Positions 44,189 through 54,104 of a stretch of 64,000 nucleotides of DNA are shown in pieces. Within the stretch, counting starts at the first letter, position 1. Every line of letters begins with the position of its first letter. The notes beneath the pieces are model-generated. The model worked only from the letters and a program-made list of their open reading frames with translations, ran no database searches and was not told the origin of the DNA. Position numbers and translations under genes: made by a program. Location: NCBI RefSeq assembly GCF_002246015.1, contig NZ_NOLJ01000002.1:648449-712448 (forward strand). The letters are read 5' to 3'. The DNA is from Nostoc sp. 'Peltigera membranacea cyanobiont' 210A (lineage in GTDB: Bacteria > Cyanobacteriota > Cyanobacteriia > Cyanobacteriales > Nostocaceae).

Positions 44189-45862
44189 GTGTCACAGACT
44201 AATCCTACCCAAGCTTTTAAATTTGATTCGATTGATGCCGCTTTAGCAGACCTAAAAGCTGGTCGCGTCATTGTAGTGGTAGATGATGAAAATAGAGAAA
44301 ATGAAGGCGATTTAATTTGTGCTGCCCAATTTGCCACACCCGACATGATTAATTTTATGGCGGTGCAAGCAAGAGGACTAATTTGTTTGGCAATGACAGG
44401 CGATCGCCTAGACGAGCTAGACTTACCCTTGATGGTAAGCAATATTACAGATACTAACCAAACTGCCTTCACTGTCAGTATTGATGCCGGGCCAGAATTA
44501 GGTGTCACTACAGGCATTTCAGCAGAAGACCGCGCCCGAACTATCCAGGTTACTCTCAACCCAGCCACAAAACCTACCGATTTGCGTCGTCCTGGTCATA
44601 TTTTTCCCATTCGGGCTAAGGCTGGAGGCGTACTCAAACGTGCAGGACATACGGAAGCAGCTGTGGACTTAGCTCGGTTAGCAGGGCTATACCCAGCTGG
44701 GGTAATTTGTGAAATTCAAAACCCCGATGGTTCAATGGCGCGGTTGCAGCAGTTAGTTGAATACGCGAAACGTCACAATTTAAAAATTATTAGTATTGCG
44801 GATTTAATCAGCTATCGCCTAAAGCACGATCACTTAGTGTATCGTGAGGTGATTACCAAGCTGCCTAGTCAATTCGGTCAGTTTGAAATTTACGCCTATC
44901 GCCATACCCTGGATAATACAGAACACGTTGCAATTGTCAAGGGCGATCCAGCTAACTTCAAGGATGAGCCAGTGATGGTGCGGATGCACTCAGAATGCTT
45001 AACTGGTGACGCTTTGGGTTCTTTGCGCTGCGACTGTCGGATGCAGCTTGAAGCTGCACTGAAAATGATTGAGGCTGCCGGTCAAGGTGTAGTTGTATAC
45101 CTACGTCAAGAAGGGCGGGGAATCGGCTTAATTAATAAGCTGAAAGCCTACTCGTTGCAAGATATGGGACTAGATACAGTGGAAGCTAATGAGCGTTTGG
45201 GATTTCCTGCTGACTTGCGAGATTACGGTATGGGGGCACAAATGCTCATGGACTTGGGCATCAAAAAGATTCGCTTGATTACTAATAATCCCCGCAAAAT
45301 TGCTGGAGTCAAGGGTTATGGATTGGAAGTAGTCGATCGCGTGCCATTGTTGATTGAGGCAACCGATTACAATTCCTATTATCTAGCAACAAAGGCGAAA
45401 AAGCTGGGTCACATGCTGTTACAGACTTATCTGGTGACAGTAGCAATCCATTGGCAAGATGACCCGGAAGTTGTAACGGAACGTTATGAACGCTTAGAGA
45501 AACTGCGACACTTAGCGAAAACTAACGATCTTTTGTTGCAGGAAGAAGCGCGTCCGTTAGCGATCGCTATATTTGACGAGCCATCTTTAACAGTACACTT
45601 AGGTTTCGATCAGGCAAAAGTTGCTAGCTGTGATTGGTATCAGCAGAGTGGCCATCCTTACATACAGGCAATCTTCCAAATTTTGGACAACCTTGCTACT
45701 TTGCCATACATCCAAAAACTAGAATTTCTAATTTCTTCTGGTTGCGATCCTTTGAGTAATTTACAAGTCCAACTAGACCGGCAGACATTCGCGGAAGGTA
45801 CACTGCCTTCATCAATTAGCGATCGCTTGGAGACACAGCAAATTTACAGCTTTAGCAAATAG
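44189..45862 (+). CDS. ribBA: bifunctional DHBP synthase / GTP cyclohydrolase II
   Basis: The 557-residue riboflavin enzyme begins at GTG. The N-terminal half makes 3,4-dihydroxy-2-butanone 4-phosphate ([43 protein letters not shown]). The C-terminal half is GTP cyclohydrolase II with zinc-binding Cys in [28 protein letters not shown] and LITNNPRKI. Both active sites look intact. After about residue 405 there is an additional 150-residue C-terminal region ([16 protein letters not shown]) that I do not recognise and that is known in cyanobacterial RibBA. Ends at a hairpin. Confidence 0.97.
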   Translation: MSQTNPTQAFKFDSIDAALADLKAGRVIVVVDDENRENEGDLICAAQFATPDMINFMAVQARGLICLAMTGDRLDELDLPLMVSNITDTNQTAFTVSIDAGPELGVTTGISAEDRARTIQVTLNPATKPTDLRRPGHIFPIRAKAGGVLKRAGHTEAAVDLARLAGLYPAGVICEIQNPDGSMARLQQLVEYAKRHNLKIISIADLISYRLKHDHLVYREVITKLPSQFGQFEIYAYRHTLDNTEHVAIVKGDPANFKDEPVMVRMHSECLTGDALGSLRCDCRMQLEAALKMIEAAGQGVVVYLRQEGRGIGLINKLKAYSLQDMGLDTVEANERLGFPADLRDYGMGAQMLMDLGIKKIRLITNNPRKIAGVKGYGLEVVDRVPLLIEATDYNSYYLATKAKKLGHMLLQTYLVTVAIHWQDDPEVVTERYERLEKLRHLAKTNDLLLQEEARPLAIAIFDEPSLTVHLGFDQAKVASCDWYQQSGHPYIQAIFQILDNLATLPYIQKLEFLISSGCDPLSNLQVQLDRQTFAEGTLPSSISDRLETQQIYSFSK

Positions 45863-45865
45863 CCA

Positions 45866-45890
45866 CGCACCATATTATCATGGCGGTGCG
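45866..45890 (+). terminator. hairpin after ribBA
   Basis: CGCACC (45866-45871) pairs with GGTGCG (45885-45890), with an AT-rich loop, directly after the ribBA stop. A T run (TTTTTT) follows about 18 bp later. Confidence 0.5.
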
Positions 45891-45969
45891 TTAGGCGCTC
45901 GTGTCATTTTTTACGCGATAAATTATATCGCAATATACCCTGCTTGTGACCAGACTACAGCAAAAACCA

Positions 45970-46194
45970 ATGAGAGCAATCAAAATTATTGTTGAAAAAC
46001 ATAATGACGGTTACGTAGCCTATCCGTTGGGTATCAAGGGGGTTGTAGTTGGCGAAGGTGACAGCTATGAAGAAGCACTAGCTGATGTTAAATCTGCTAT
46101 CCACTGCCATATAGAGATATTTGGTCAAGAGGTTTTAGAACAGGAATCACCAGTTCTAGAAGCTTTTGTGGCGGAAGCTGAGGTTCCTATTTAA
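45970..46194 (+). CDS. HicB-like antitoxin
   Basis: The product is 74 residues from the ATG at 45970 (MRAIKIIVEKHNDGYVAYPLG). The short beta-sheet domain with GYVAYPLGIKGVVVGEGDSYEEALADVKSAI is the HicB N-terminal fold, and unlike longer HicB proteins it lacks a C-terminal DNA-binding domain. Its TAA overlaps the ATG of the HicA-like toxin by one base. A GTG 24 bp upstream could add 8 residues. The antitoxin would sequester the toxin; autoregulation needs a DNA-binding part not visible here. Confidence 0.85.
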   Translation: MRAIKIIVEKHNDGYVAYPLGIKGVVVGEGDSYEEALADVKSAIHCHIEIFGQEVLEQESPVLEAFVAEAEVPI

Positions 46195-46433
46195 TGGTTA
46201 AATTCCCAGTAGACGTACCGAAAGCTAAAGTAATTAAGACATTGGAATTTCTGGGATTCACTGTTATTAGAGAACGGGAACATATTGTTATGGAACGAGA
46301 AAACGAAGATGGAACAAAAACCCCACTGACTATGCCTAACCACTCTCAAATTAAAGGTTCGACGTTGAGATCCATCTGTACTCAAGCGGGTATCTCAAGA
46401 GAGGATTTTTTATCTGCTTATGAGCAAATCTGA
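46194..46433 (+). CDS. HicA-like mRNA interferase toxin
   Basis: The 79-residue protein has the double-stranded RNA-binding fold of HicA: KVIKTLEFLGFTVIREREHIVMER with the catalytic His of the family in the EREHIVM block, then TPLTMPNHSQIKGSTLRSICTQAGISREDFL. The YcfA/HicA motif of Gly-Phe, then a His 7-10 residues on, is preserved. It overlaps the HicB-like gene by one base, an order (antitoxin first) seen in many cyanobacterial pairs. Substrates are unknown. Confidence 0.88.
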   Translation: MVKFPVDVPKAKVIKTLEFLGFTVIREREHIVMERENEDGTKTPLTMPNHSQIKGSTLRSICTQAGISREDFLSAYEQI

Positions 46434-46728
46434 AAGGCTGCGTTCCATTTTCACTCAAAACACTTTAAAAGATACAGTCACAAATATATTCTTTAACTAA
46501 GCGATCGCATTTCTCCAGAGAAGGTTATCAATACACGATTCGTGAAAACAAGATGATATGCTGATCGCTCTCCAAGCTTCTACTTTTGGCCTCTGAACTC
46601 GGAACTCCGAGATGATAACTCGACACTTCAGTTTTATAGAGACGAATGGAGTTTAGAGAATAGTTTTACACTACCCTCTAGCATCTCACTTCATGCCCCA
46701 TGCCCAATTCCCAATTCCCAATTCCCAA
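46434..46728. other. gap between hicA and flv1 3' ends
   Basis: 295 bp between convergent genes. It ends with four CCCAATT heptamers (46703-46730) whose last bases form part of the flv1 stop codon; the rest is unremarkable. Confidence 0.6.
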
Positions 46729-46730
46729 TT
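46703..46730. repeat. 4 x CCCAATT heptamers ending in the flv1 stop codon
   Basis: Four perfect copies; bases 46729-46730 belong to the flv1 stop codon (46729-46731). Confidence 0.9.
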
Positions 46731-48441
46731 AATAATGAGTTGCCGACTTGCGATGATGGACGGCTGTAACGCCATCATTATCTAACAATTTGCCGCTCTC
46801 GACAGTTGCATAAACCAGCCAGTGGTCGCCAGATTCCATCCGATTTTGTACGGAACATTCGAGATATGCTAGGGCATCCGTAAGTATGGGAGAACCACTT
46901 TCTGTTTCTTGGGCGGCGACATCAGCAAATCGGTCTTGTCCTGGGCCAAAAGGTTTAAGGAAGTGCTTCATCAATCCCAAGTGATTGCCTTCTTTAAGGA
47001 TGTTGAGGACAAATTTGTTTCCTGTATGCGTCAGTGTTTCCACTGCCCGATCTTTGGCGACGGCGATGGTTAAACCAGGTGGATTAAAGCTGGCTTGAGA
47101 TACCCAAGAAGCTAACATGGCACTGGAGCGATCGCCTTCTTTTGCTGTAAGCACGCAAAGAGAACCTACAATCCGACCAACTGCTTGTTCTACATTTGTT
47201 GCAGGTTGACTTGGCGATCGCACTTTTCTCGCTTTCTTCAGTGCTTGGGCAAAGTCGGTTCCAGCTTCTTCACATAATTGTAAGGTGGCATCGTCGGGTT
47301 TGAATTTTACGCGGATGGTATCAAAACCAAACCGATAGCCAGCATCTTTTAATTTACTTTCAATTAAATCAACTGCTTCCCCACTCCAGCCAAAGGAACC
47401 AAAAGCACCGGCGAGTTTATTGTTAGTAGCGGTGGATAGGACAATTCCTAAAGCTGTTTGTACGGGTGTCGGTGCATGACCGCCGAGAGTAGGAGAACCG
47501 ATGATGAAACCACCAGCTTTTTCCACAGCCGCCCGGATTTCTTCTGGTTCAATAAACTCGCAGTTAATGGATTCTACGGCGACGCCAGCTTTTGTAATGC
47601 CACGAGCGATCGCTTGGGCTAATGTGGCTGTATTTCCATAAGCTGATGCATAAATTAGCGCTACTGTCAAGTCAGCAGAAGTTTGCTGTTGACTCCATTC
47701 CCGATAAGCTTTGGTTAAGTCGATTAAGCCATAGCGTACTAAAGGCCCGTGTCCATTGGCATACATTCGCACGGGAAAATCAGCAAGTTTATCCAGTGCT
47801 GTTTCAACTTGACGGGCGTGGGGAGCCATGAGGCAATCAAAATAATAGCGCCGATCCTCGTTATATACTTCCCATCCTTCATCAAATACCTGATCTCCAC
47901 AAACATGCGCCCCAAATAACTTATCTGTGTACAAAATTTCTGTTTGTGGATCGTAGGTACAAAGTTGATCTGCATAGCGGGGATTGGGGATGGGAATAAA
48001 TTGTAAATTATGCCCGTTACCTAAATCTAGAGTTTCTTCGCCGCGCATGACAAGAATTTGCAAATCTGGATTTTCCAGCGCCGCACGTAAATTTCTCGCC
48101 CCTGGATTAGAACACACAAAGGTGATTTGCGGGGCAATTTCTAACAAAGCTTTCAAAGTTGCAGCGCGGTTAGGATTTACATGTCCCAAAATTACATAAT
48201 CTAAATCTTCGAGATGGAAACGTTGCTGCAAAGCTTCTAAATAAATTTCCGTAAACGTTTCCCCTGGAGGATCGATTATGGCAGTTTTCTCACTTTCGAT
48301 TAAATAAGAATTAGCAGTTGTACCCTTAGCAAGAGCATATTCAATTTCAAATCTCAGCCTTGACCAACTGCGCGATCGCAGTATTCTCGTATTTGTAGCA
48401 ATGGGAACAACTTGAACGTCACGGGGTTTATTTGTTGACAT
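46729..48441 (-). CDS. flv1: flavodiiron protein Flv1
   Basis: The 570-residue protein has a metallo-beta-lactamase-like domain (about 30-250), a flavodoxin domain (YASAYGNTATLAQAI, about 262-400) and a C-terminal flavin reductase domain (about 425-570). The diiron ligands are replaced: the motif is H87-x-N89-x-N91-R92 (GHVNPNRAA) where a canonical protein has H-x-E-x-D-H. This degeneration is the known mark of Flv1 in oxygenic phototrophs, which works as a heterodimer with Flv3 in photoreduction of O2 to water downstream of photosystem I. flv3 lies directly upstream (160 bp), on the same strand. In heterocystous species there are A (vegetative) and B (heterocyst) copies; I cannot tell which this is. 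Confidence 0.93.
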   Translation of the reverse strand: MSTNKPRDVQVVPIATNTRILRSRSWSRLRFEIEYALAKGTTANSYLIESEKTAIIDPPGETFTEIYLEALQQRFHLEDLDYVILGHVNPNRAATLKALLEIAPQITFVCSNPGARNLRAALENPDLQILVMRGEETLDLGNGHNLQFIPIPNPRYADQLCTYDPQTEILYTDKLFGAHVCGDQVFDEGWEVYNEDRRYYFDCLMAPHARQVETALDKLADFPVRMYANGHGPLVRYGLIDLTKAYREWSQQQTSADLTVALIYASAYGNTATLAQAIARGITKAGVAVESINCEFIEPEEIRAAVEKAGGFIIGSPTLGGHAPTPVQTALGIVLSTATNNKLAGAFGSFGWSGEAVDLIESKLKDAGYRFGFDTIRVKFKPDDATLQLCEEAGTDFAQALKKARKVRSPSQPATNVEQAVGRIVGSLCVLTAKEGDRSSAMLASWVSQASFNPPGLTIAVAKDRAVETLTHTGNKFVLNILKEGNHLGLMKHFLKPFGPGQDRFADVAAQETESGSPILTDALAYLECSVQNRMESGDHWLVYATVESGKLLDNDGVTAVHHRKSATHY

Positions 48442-48455
48442 GGCTGAAACAATTT

Positions 48456-48601
48456 TAGATTTTAGATTTTAGATTTTGGATTATTAATTCAACATCTAAA
48501 TTCGGGATATTAAGTAGGAAGGGCTATACTGCACAAATGCTTTATTGAGTATTTTTGGATTTTGGATTATTAATCTTAAATCCAAAATCCAAAATCCAAA
48601 A
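48456..48601. repeat. inverted heptamer-type repeats between flv1 and flv3
   Basis: TTTAGAT units occur at 48456-48480 and TTTTGGA units face ATCCAAA units (about 48553-48601), the last ending at the flv3 stop codon (48602-48604). The facing arms TTTTGGATTTTGGATT and AATCCAAAATCCAAAA would pair into a strong hairpin. Confidence 0.85.
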
Positions 48602-50326
48602 TTAATAGTGGTTTCCAACTTTACGGTGATGCACAGCAGTCAAAGCATCTGGTTTAGAAACTCGTCCAGCGTAGACGTTGCTGTATACTGCCCAGTGGTC
48701 GCCGCAATCCATTCTACTAACGACTTCACACTCCATGTAAGCTAGGGCGTCATTGAGGATGGGCGCACCATTTTCGGCTGGCTGAGTTCTCACACCTTCA
48801 AAGCGATCAGCACCAGGAGCGAACCGTTTCAAAAAGTGTTTCATTAGTGGTTGGAAATTACCTTCTTCTAAGACGTTGAGAACAAAGCGATCGCCTACTT
48901 GCATAAGTGATTCAATTGCCCGATCTTTGGCGACTGCAATGGAGAATCCCAATGGTTTAAAGCTAGCTTGAGCAACCCAAGAGGCTAACATGGCACTGGA
49001 TACATCGCCTTTTTTAGCAGTAATAATATATAAGCCGCCACTGATTCTACCTAGTGCTTTATCTAAGTCAGCGCCAAGAGATTTCATAGCTTTGATGCTG
49101 CGATCGCGTGTTACCCATTGAGCTAAGTCTGTACCCGCTTCTTCACACAGTTTGTAAGTATTTTCCGTAGGCGTTTGTTTAATCCGAATCGCTGGAAAAA
49201 CTGTTGTCAAACCCAAATTGCGGAATTTACTCACCAAAGGATCTATCGGCTCATCATCGCCACCGCCACTTTCAAACACGCCAATAGCTTGCTTTTCTTT
49301 GGCAGATCCTAAAACTGTGCTGAGTGCAGCTTGGATACTAGCAGCACCAGAAGCCGGAGGTAAACCAACGATTAGTCCAGCACAGCGGCTAACTAGTTCC
49401 CGCAGTTCTTGTAAATCTACTTCAGATCCCAAATCGACAATTTCCACTGCTACACCGGTTTTACCGATACCGTTGGCAATTGCTTGGGCAAGGCGATCGC
49501 TATATCCGTATTCAGAAACGTAAAATATCCCAATTGTTGTTTCTGCCTTGGTTTGGCTTTGGCTCCAAGTGCGATAACGTCCAACTAGTTCTTCAACATT
49601 GTGAGATAATAATGGCCCGTGTCCTGTGGCAATCATGTCGATGGTTTTCAGTTCTGCCATCCGCTTCAGGGCAGACAGAACTGACCGAGCATTCGGCCCC
49701 ATCAAGCAATCGTAGTAGTAATGAAAGTCTTCTTCGATCGCTGCCAAGTTTTCATCAAAGGTGCTATCTGAGCAATAGTGCAACCCAAATGCATCGCAGG
49801 TGTAGAGAACTTTTGTTTTGTGGTCAAAGCTGAAAATGGTATCCGGCCAATGTAAATTTGGAGCAATCACGAATTCAAATTCATGCCCATTGCCCAAATC
49901 TAAGCGATCGCCATTTTTCACAATCCGCCGCTTAAATGGTTGATGTACTAAATCTTCAAGAAACTGAATCGCCACTTTAGAACCGACAACGGTTATTTCT
50001 GGAGCCATTTGCAGCAAATCTTTAACTAAACCGCTATGGTCTGGCTCAGTGTGGCTGATAATTAAATAATCAATCTCTGTTGGGTTGATTAGTCCAGTAA
50101 GCGTATCAAAATATAGTTGACGAAACTTTTCGTGGGAGGTATCAACTAAGGCAGTCTGCTCTCCACAAATGAGAAACGAGTTATAAGTAGTACCGTTTTG
50201 CAGACCAAACTCAATATCGAAGCGATCGCGATCCCAATCCAAAGAGCGAATAGCCGTCGTCTCTTGAGCAATCTCTACAGTCTGTATGGTGAGCCGTTTT
50301 TCAGTTTTTTCGGTGAGTGCTACCAT
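48602..50326 (-). CDS. flv3: flavodiiron protein Flv3
   Basis: The 574-residue protein has the same three-domain plan as its neighbour, with canonical diiron ligands H92-x-E94-x-D96-H97 (SHTEPDHSGL), later ATGHGPLLSH, a flavodoxin domain (YVSEYGYSDRLAQAI) and the flavin reductase-like C-terminus. It pairs with Flv1 to reduce O2 to water with electrons from photosystem I. It is upstream of flv1 on the minus strand and divergent from coaX. The 109-bp region to coaX must contain both promoters. Confidence 0.94.
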   Translation of the reverse strand: MVALTEKTEKRLTIQTVEIAQETTAIRSLDWDRDRFDIEFGLQNGTTYNSFLICGEQTALVDTSHEKFRQLYFDTLTGLINPTEIDYLIISHTEPDHSGLVKDLLQMAPEITVVGSKVAIQFLEDLVHQPFKRRIVKNGDRLDLGNGHEFEFVIAPNLHWPDTIFSFDHKTKVLYTCDAFGLHYCSDSTFDENLAAIEEDFHYYYDCLMGPNARSVLSALKRMAELKTIDMIATGHGPLLSHNVEELVGRYRTWSQSQTKAETTIGIFYVSEYGYSDRLAQAIANGIGKTGVAVEIVDLGSEVDLQELRELVSRCAGLIVGLPPASGAASIQAALSTVLGSAKEKQAIGVFESGGGDDEPIDPLVSKFRNLGLTTVFPAIRIKQTPTENTYKLCEEAGTDLAQWVTRDRSIKAMKSLGADLDKALGRISGGLYIITAKKGDVSSAMLASWVAQASFKPLGFSIAVAKDRAIESLMQVGDRFVLNVLEEGNFQPLMKHFLKRFAPGADRFEGVRTQPAENGAPILNDALAYMECEVVSRMDCGDHWAVYSNVYAGRVSKPDALTAVHHRKVGNHY

Positions 50327-50435
50327 AACTCCCTCCTTGACACAATGAGTATTTGTTCCTCTTCTTTTATTGTGACACGGCTTGAATGTTAATTTTTATT
50401 AAAAAACCTATAGTTGACTTAAAAAAGTTAAAAGT

Positions 50436-51284
50436 GTGAAACCGCAGAGGCACATAGAGGAAATTTGGCTAGCCTTGGAAATTGGTAATTCTCGGCTGCA
50501 TTGGGCATTGTTTTTTGGCGAGACACTTTACTCAGCTTGGGATACCGACTATTTTCCTCAGTCTGTCATAGAACATCTAGCTGAATGTCAAACCCTAGAT
50601 GATTTATTGCTAGCAATTTCTCCACCCGATCAACAAAGTAATTTTCTCACAAATACTTCACCCCTTTGCACTTTTGTCTCTCTGCCCCCGTGCCCTCTTC
50701 TCCTCGCCTCGGTAGTTCCCAGCCAAACTGCTATTTGGCAAACTTACCCAAATACTCACGTTATTACCTTAGACCAAATACCACTAAAAGGAGTGTATCC
50801 CACATTAGGAATTGACCGCGCTTTAGCTTTGTGGGGTGCGGGGAAAACTTGGGGTTTTCCGATGTTGGTGATTGATGCTGGTACAGCGCTAACTTTTACA
50901 GCTACGGATGCGAATGAGTATTTAGTTGGAGGTGCAATTTTGCCAGGATTAGGTTTGCAATTTGCAACACTTGGTCAACAAACAGGACAATTACCATTAG
51001 TGGAAATGCAAAATTTTCCGTCTCTACCACCACATTTTGCTCTCAATACTACAGAAGCAATTAAAAGTGGAGTAATTTACACAGTATTAGCTGGAATTAG
51101 AAATTTTATTGAAGCATGGTGGGATTTATTTGCTGATGGAAAAATTGCGATTAAAGGGGGCGATCGCACTTTATTAATTAACTATTTGCAAGCTTTATAT
51201 CCTGAAATTGCAGCACGTTTAATTGTGGAACAAAATTTGATTTTTTTGGGAATGCGCGAAATAGTAATGGAGAATAAGGAATAG
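50436..51284 (+). CDS. coaX: type III pantothenate kinase
   Basis: The 282-residue enzyme begins at GTG ([11 protein letters not shown]). [14 protein letters not shown] is the phosphate-binding loop (DxGN-type with Glu in place of Asp), [11 protein letters not shown] and [12 protein letters not shown] are core motifs, and [23 protein letters not shown] and [12 protein letters not shown] complete the ASKHA fold. CoaX phosphorylates pantothenate in CoA synthesis and is not inhibited by CoA, unlike CoaA. Replacement of the first motif's Asp by Glu is seen in several cyanobacterial homologues, as far as I know. It is divergent from flv3. Confidence 0.93.
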   Translation: MKPQRHIEEIWLALEIGNSRLHWALFFGETLYSAWDTDYFPQSVIEHLAECQTLDDLLLAISPPDQQSNFLTNTSPLCTFVSLPPCPLLLASVVPSQTAIWQTYPNTHVITLDQIPLKGVYPTLGIDRALALWGAGKTWGFPMLVIDAGTALTFTATDANEYLVGGAILPGLGLQFATLGQQTGQLPLVEMQNFPSLPPHFALNTTEAIKSGVIYTVLAGIRNFIEAWWDLFADGKIAIKGGDRTLLINYLQALYPEIAARLIVEQNLIFLGMREIVMENKE

Positions 51285-51403
51285 GAATCCAATTTTTCCC
51301 GGCAAAGAGACAATCCAAAATCCAAAGCCCAGATAGCATAGAATTAAAAGAGAAGTTTACCCCTAAATAAACTATTCCCAAAACTTCACAGCTAGATGTA
51401 ATT

Positions 51404-51850
51404 ATGCAGCACTTGGATGCCCTTTCTTCAGCAGAATTGCTAGTAGTTAGGGCAAAAATCGATGCCTTGATTGAGGGACAATCGTTGCCATTGGGTAAAG
51501 TTATACCACCTTTGTTTCCTTGGCGTAACGTTCGGAACACTGAAAATATTGCATATCGTGGGAGTTTTAGTAGATTTACATTCATTCATAATGATAATAA
51601 CGATGTAGACATCCTTGCTGCACTTGCAACCATAAACACACTTGGAACAAATGCAACAAATCTCTTGCCAACCTGGTTACGAGAATCAAGGCAAAACCAA
51701 CTTGCCCAATTTTCTGAATCGGAAGCAAAAGTGGATGATACCTTAAAAAAAGTAATAGGATTGGTTGACGAATGGATAGCTGATGAATCGGGATATGATG
51801 AACAAAGTTACCCACAGATTGAGACAGGCTTGAATCCAAACCGGATGTAA
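51404..51850 (+). CDS. conserved-looking orphan protein, 148 residues
   Basis: I do not recognise this protein. It begins MQHLDALSSAELLVVRAKIDALIEG, a short helix, then a KVIPPLFPWRNVRNTENIAY linker, a NTLGTNATNLLPTW segment and an acidic, helical C-terminus (DDTLKKVIGLVDEWIADES). No signal peptide or membrane segment. Composition and normal codon usage suggest a real gene. It follows coaX and converges with the hydrolase gene that ends 3 bp away (51853). Possibly a cyanobacterial lineage-specific cytoplasmic protein. Confidence 0.55.
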   Translation: MQHLDALSSAELLVVRAKIDALIEGQSLPLGKVIPPLFPWRNVRNTENIAYRGSFSRFTFIHNDNNDVDILAALATINTLGTNATNLLPTWLRESRQNQLAQFSESEAKVDDTLKKVIGLVDEWIADESGYDEQSYPQIETGLNPNRM

Positions 51851-51852
51851 AG

Positions 51853-52695
51853 CTAGTTTAATTCGTTGAAATTATGGATTTTTAAAATACCTTGAATAAA
51901 CTCCTGAATTTCGGTCGCCACAACCTCAGCACAAGATTCTGGTAAATCGTTTCCAGCATGGGCAACCATTTTTAACTCGACTTTCGGTATCAGTTGAGCA
52001 TAAACACGGCTTCTGGCTAAAGCATCTGGTGTATCTTGTCCACCTTGTAAAATAAAAACTGGGACATCTATCATATAAAGCTGCTTTTGCAGTAATTCCG
52101 CCTCAATTTCTACTTGTCGCCGTTTGAAAAGTAACTGGCAACCTATGGGATACGGCAATAGCGATTGACGCAACTGTAAGTCTTGTGCAATTTTTTCATG
52201 CCAACCCAGGATTTTAGTCAAGGGAGTTAGCGATCGCAACAATTTAACTACTAGTGGTGGATAATTCAATAATCGCCGCATCTTCCGGCAATACTCTTCT
52301 TGTCCTGCTATCTCCACGCCCTCTGGTGCTACCAATACCACACCATCAACTTTCTCTGGATACTTTAAAGCATAGCTAGCAGCAATCCAACCCCCAAGAG
52401 ACTGCCCCACTAAATATACTTTTTCTAGCTTCACAGCTTGCAAAAATTCAGCTAGACATTCAACTTGTAAATCTATCGAATGGTGGATATTGGGATTTTC
52501 TGATTCACCAAATCCTAACAAATCAGGTGCAAAACAATGAAAATCTTGTGCAAGGGATTCCATCACAGATAACCATTGACTGCTCTCATTCCAAGCCCCA
52601 TGTAAAAAAATTATAGGAGTTTTTTCACCAACTTCACGCCAGAAAAGTAGCCCTTGAGAGAGCTTTCTCCGGGAGTTACGGAATAGTGTATCCAT
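51853..52695 (-). CDS. alpha/beta hydrolase
   Basis: The 280-residue alpha/beta hydrolase has IIFLHGAWNESSQWL (oxyanion region), DLLGFGESE, the nucleophile elbow VGQSLGGW near residue 99, VLVAPEGVE, then GGQDTPDALARS for the Asp and AHAGNDLPE for the His position. The His is followed by N, D, L, P rather than the usual sequence, but the block is in the right place. A lid domain is predicted between residues 130 and 210. No specific substrate can be named. It is unrelated in detail to the PES-like hydrolase at 2431-3249. Confidence 0.83.
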   Translation of the reverse strand: MDTLFRNSRRKLSQGLLFWREVGEKTPIIFLHGAWNESSQWLSVMESLAQDFHCFAPDLLGFGESENPNIHHSIDLQVECLAEFLQAVKLEKVYLVGQSLGGWIAASYALKYPEKVDGVVLVAPEGVEIAGQEEYCRKMRRLLNYPPLVVKLLRSLTPLTKILGWHEKIAQDLQLRQSLLPYPIGCQLLFKRRQVEIEAELLQKQLYMIDVPVFILQGGQDTPDALARSRVYAQLIPKVELKMVAHAGNDLPESCAEVVATEIQEFIQGILKIHNFNELN

Positions 52696-52727
52696 TTTAT
52701 TTAGTAGTTAACTTTTAGCACCATAAT

Positions 52728-52890
52728 AAATAGTCATTAGTTATTAGTCATTAGTCAAATTACAAACACAAAGATGTGGTGCGATTCGTTTAGCGTCTCC
52801 TTGGGGGAGCCTCTCGTAGAGAAGATTCCTTAAATCATAACTTTGGTGGCAAATGACCAATGACCAATGACAAATGACAAATGACAAAAT
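52728..52890. repeat. heptamer arrays and GC-rich repeat between hydrolase and Nudix genes
   Basis: TAGTCAT-type units occur at about 52731-52758 and TGACCAA/TGACAAA units at about 52853-52887, flanking a GC-rich fragment (AGCGTCTCCTTGGGGGAGCC) at about 52790. The array on the right ends about 5 bp from the Nudix stop codon. Confidence 0.75.
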
Positions 52891-52894
52891 ATTA

Positions 52895-53389
52895 TTATGC
52901 CAGTGTTGTCAAGCCATTCAAGTAGTCTTGCAACTGCCTAGTATGGTCGTGAGACATCTTTTCTGAAGGTAGTAAACTGGGAGAGAAAGCTTGGATTTCC
53001 ATGACTTCTAAAGTGTCTTGAATCTCCATTGTCCCATACACTTCGGCTTCAACCACAATACAAATTGAATGGATTCTGGGATCGCGGTCTGGTGCAGAGT
53101 AAACTCCTACCAAACGGTTAATTTTCACCAATTCTAGCCCGGTTTCCTCCATCAATTCCCGGCGAACTGTATTGGGAATATCTTCTCCCCAATCCACAAT
53201 CCCTCCAGGCAATGACCAAAGACCATTGTCGCGCCGCCGGATCAGTACAATCCGACCATCGGGTAAAATTGGGATGATACTAGTGCCAGTAATGGGATGA
53301 CGAAATATTATACCCAATACTGTTTGTCCAATACGCCATAAGCTACGTGTGGACTCTACAGCTGCCGGAAAAAAAGCAATAACGTTCAA
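52895..53389 (-). CDS. Nudix hydrolase
   Basis: The 164-residue protein has the Nudix box G-x5-E-x7-REL-x-EETGL (GGIVDWGEDIPNTVRRELMEE) at about residues 65-88, which binds the metal and cuts nucleoside diphosphates linked to another group. Before the box is GTSIIPILPDGRIVLIRRRDNGLWSLPG. The N-terminus (about 30 residues, IAFFPAAVESTRSLWRIG) is an extension of uncertain role. The substrate, probably an ADP-sugar, NADH or oxidised nucleotide, is unknown. Upstream is an AT-rich gap. Confidence 0.9.
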   Translation of the reverse strand: MNVIAFFPAAVESTRSLWRIGQTVLGIIFRHPITGTSIIPILPDGRIVLIRRRDNGLWSLPGGIVDWGEDIPNTVRRELMEETGLELVKINRLVGVYSAPDRDPRIHSICIVVEAEVYGTMEIQDTLEVMEIQAFSPSLLPSEKMSHDHTRQLQDYLNGLTTLA

Positions 53390-54104
53390 TCTTCAAAATT
53401 TATGTGTTGTATTCTATAGTTCCCTACCACTTACATAGGCTCAACTAATAAAATTTTTGCTGAGTTTTGTTTTATACAAAAATGTTTGTGGGTTGAGATT
53501 TTATTCTCACGATTTACGTAGAATATTATCAATTCTAACATCAAGTTTCAATAGAAGCACTGTGTTTATATATACATAATATTTCTTGAATCAGGTAAAT
53601 TTTCAGTTGATAGCTAGCATTAGTGCTGTTGAAACTAGCTGTTACTAATAGATTTTTAGAACACATTAAAAGAAATAATATGAATAATAAGTCAAAATCC
53701 AAAATTATGAATTCTGAATTTATAAGAGGCAATTAAGTAGGGTTTAAAACCTACAATTAATTAAAGATAGCTAAATCAAATATTTAGACTCTATGCTTAA
53801 ACCCACCGATGCCTTCTGAATTATTTCTTGATAATATTGGTTTGTTTCAAGAACAACAACTAATGAGCTAATTTCCAATCTATTAAATAGATTAGAATCT
53901 CAGAAAAGATATTTTTCGTCTTGCTACCAGGGAAAATTCATAATTTTTATTGACAAATTTAGGTATAATGCGATAGACTAGTACACTGTTTAAAGCGTAT
54001 TTATTGCTGCACTAGGTTAAAAGTATATCAATAACATTGGTAGCTAATATTGCCTACGTGATGCCTAGTTGCTACTTTTTTGTTGTTTATTAATAGAGGT
54101 GAAC
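53390..54104. other. AT-rich gap upstream of the small basic protein gene
   Basis: 715 bp, strongly AT-rich, holding only a promoter candidate near 53950-53979. No coding region or structured RNA was recognised, although the length would allow one. Confidence 0.5.
53950..53979 (+). promoter_or_regulatory. strong promoter candidate for the 55-residue protein gene
   Basis: A perfect TTGACA (53950-53955) is followed after 18 bp by TAGACT (53974-53979); a perfect TATAAT is also present at 53964-53969 with a worse -35. About 125 bp upstream of the ATG at 54105. Confidence 0.5.
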
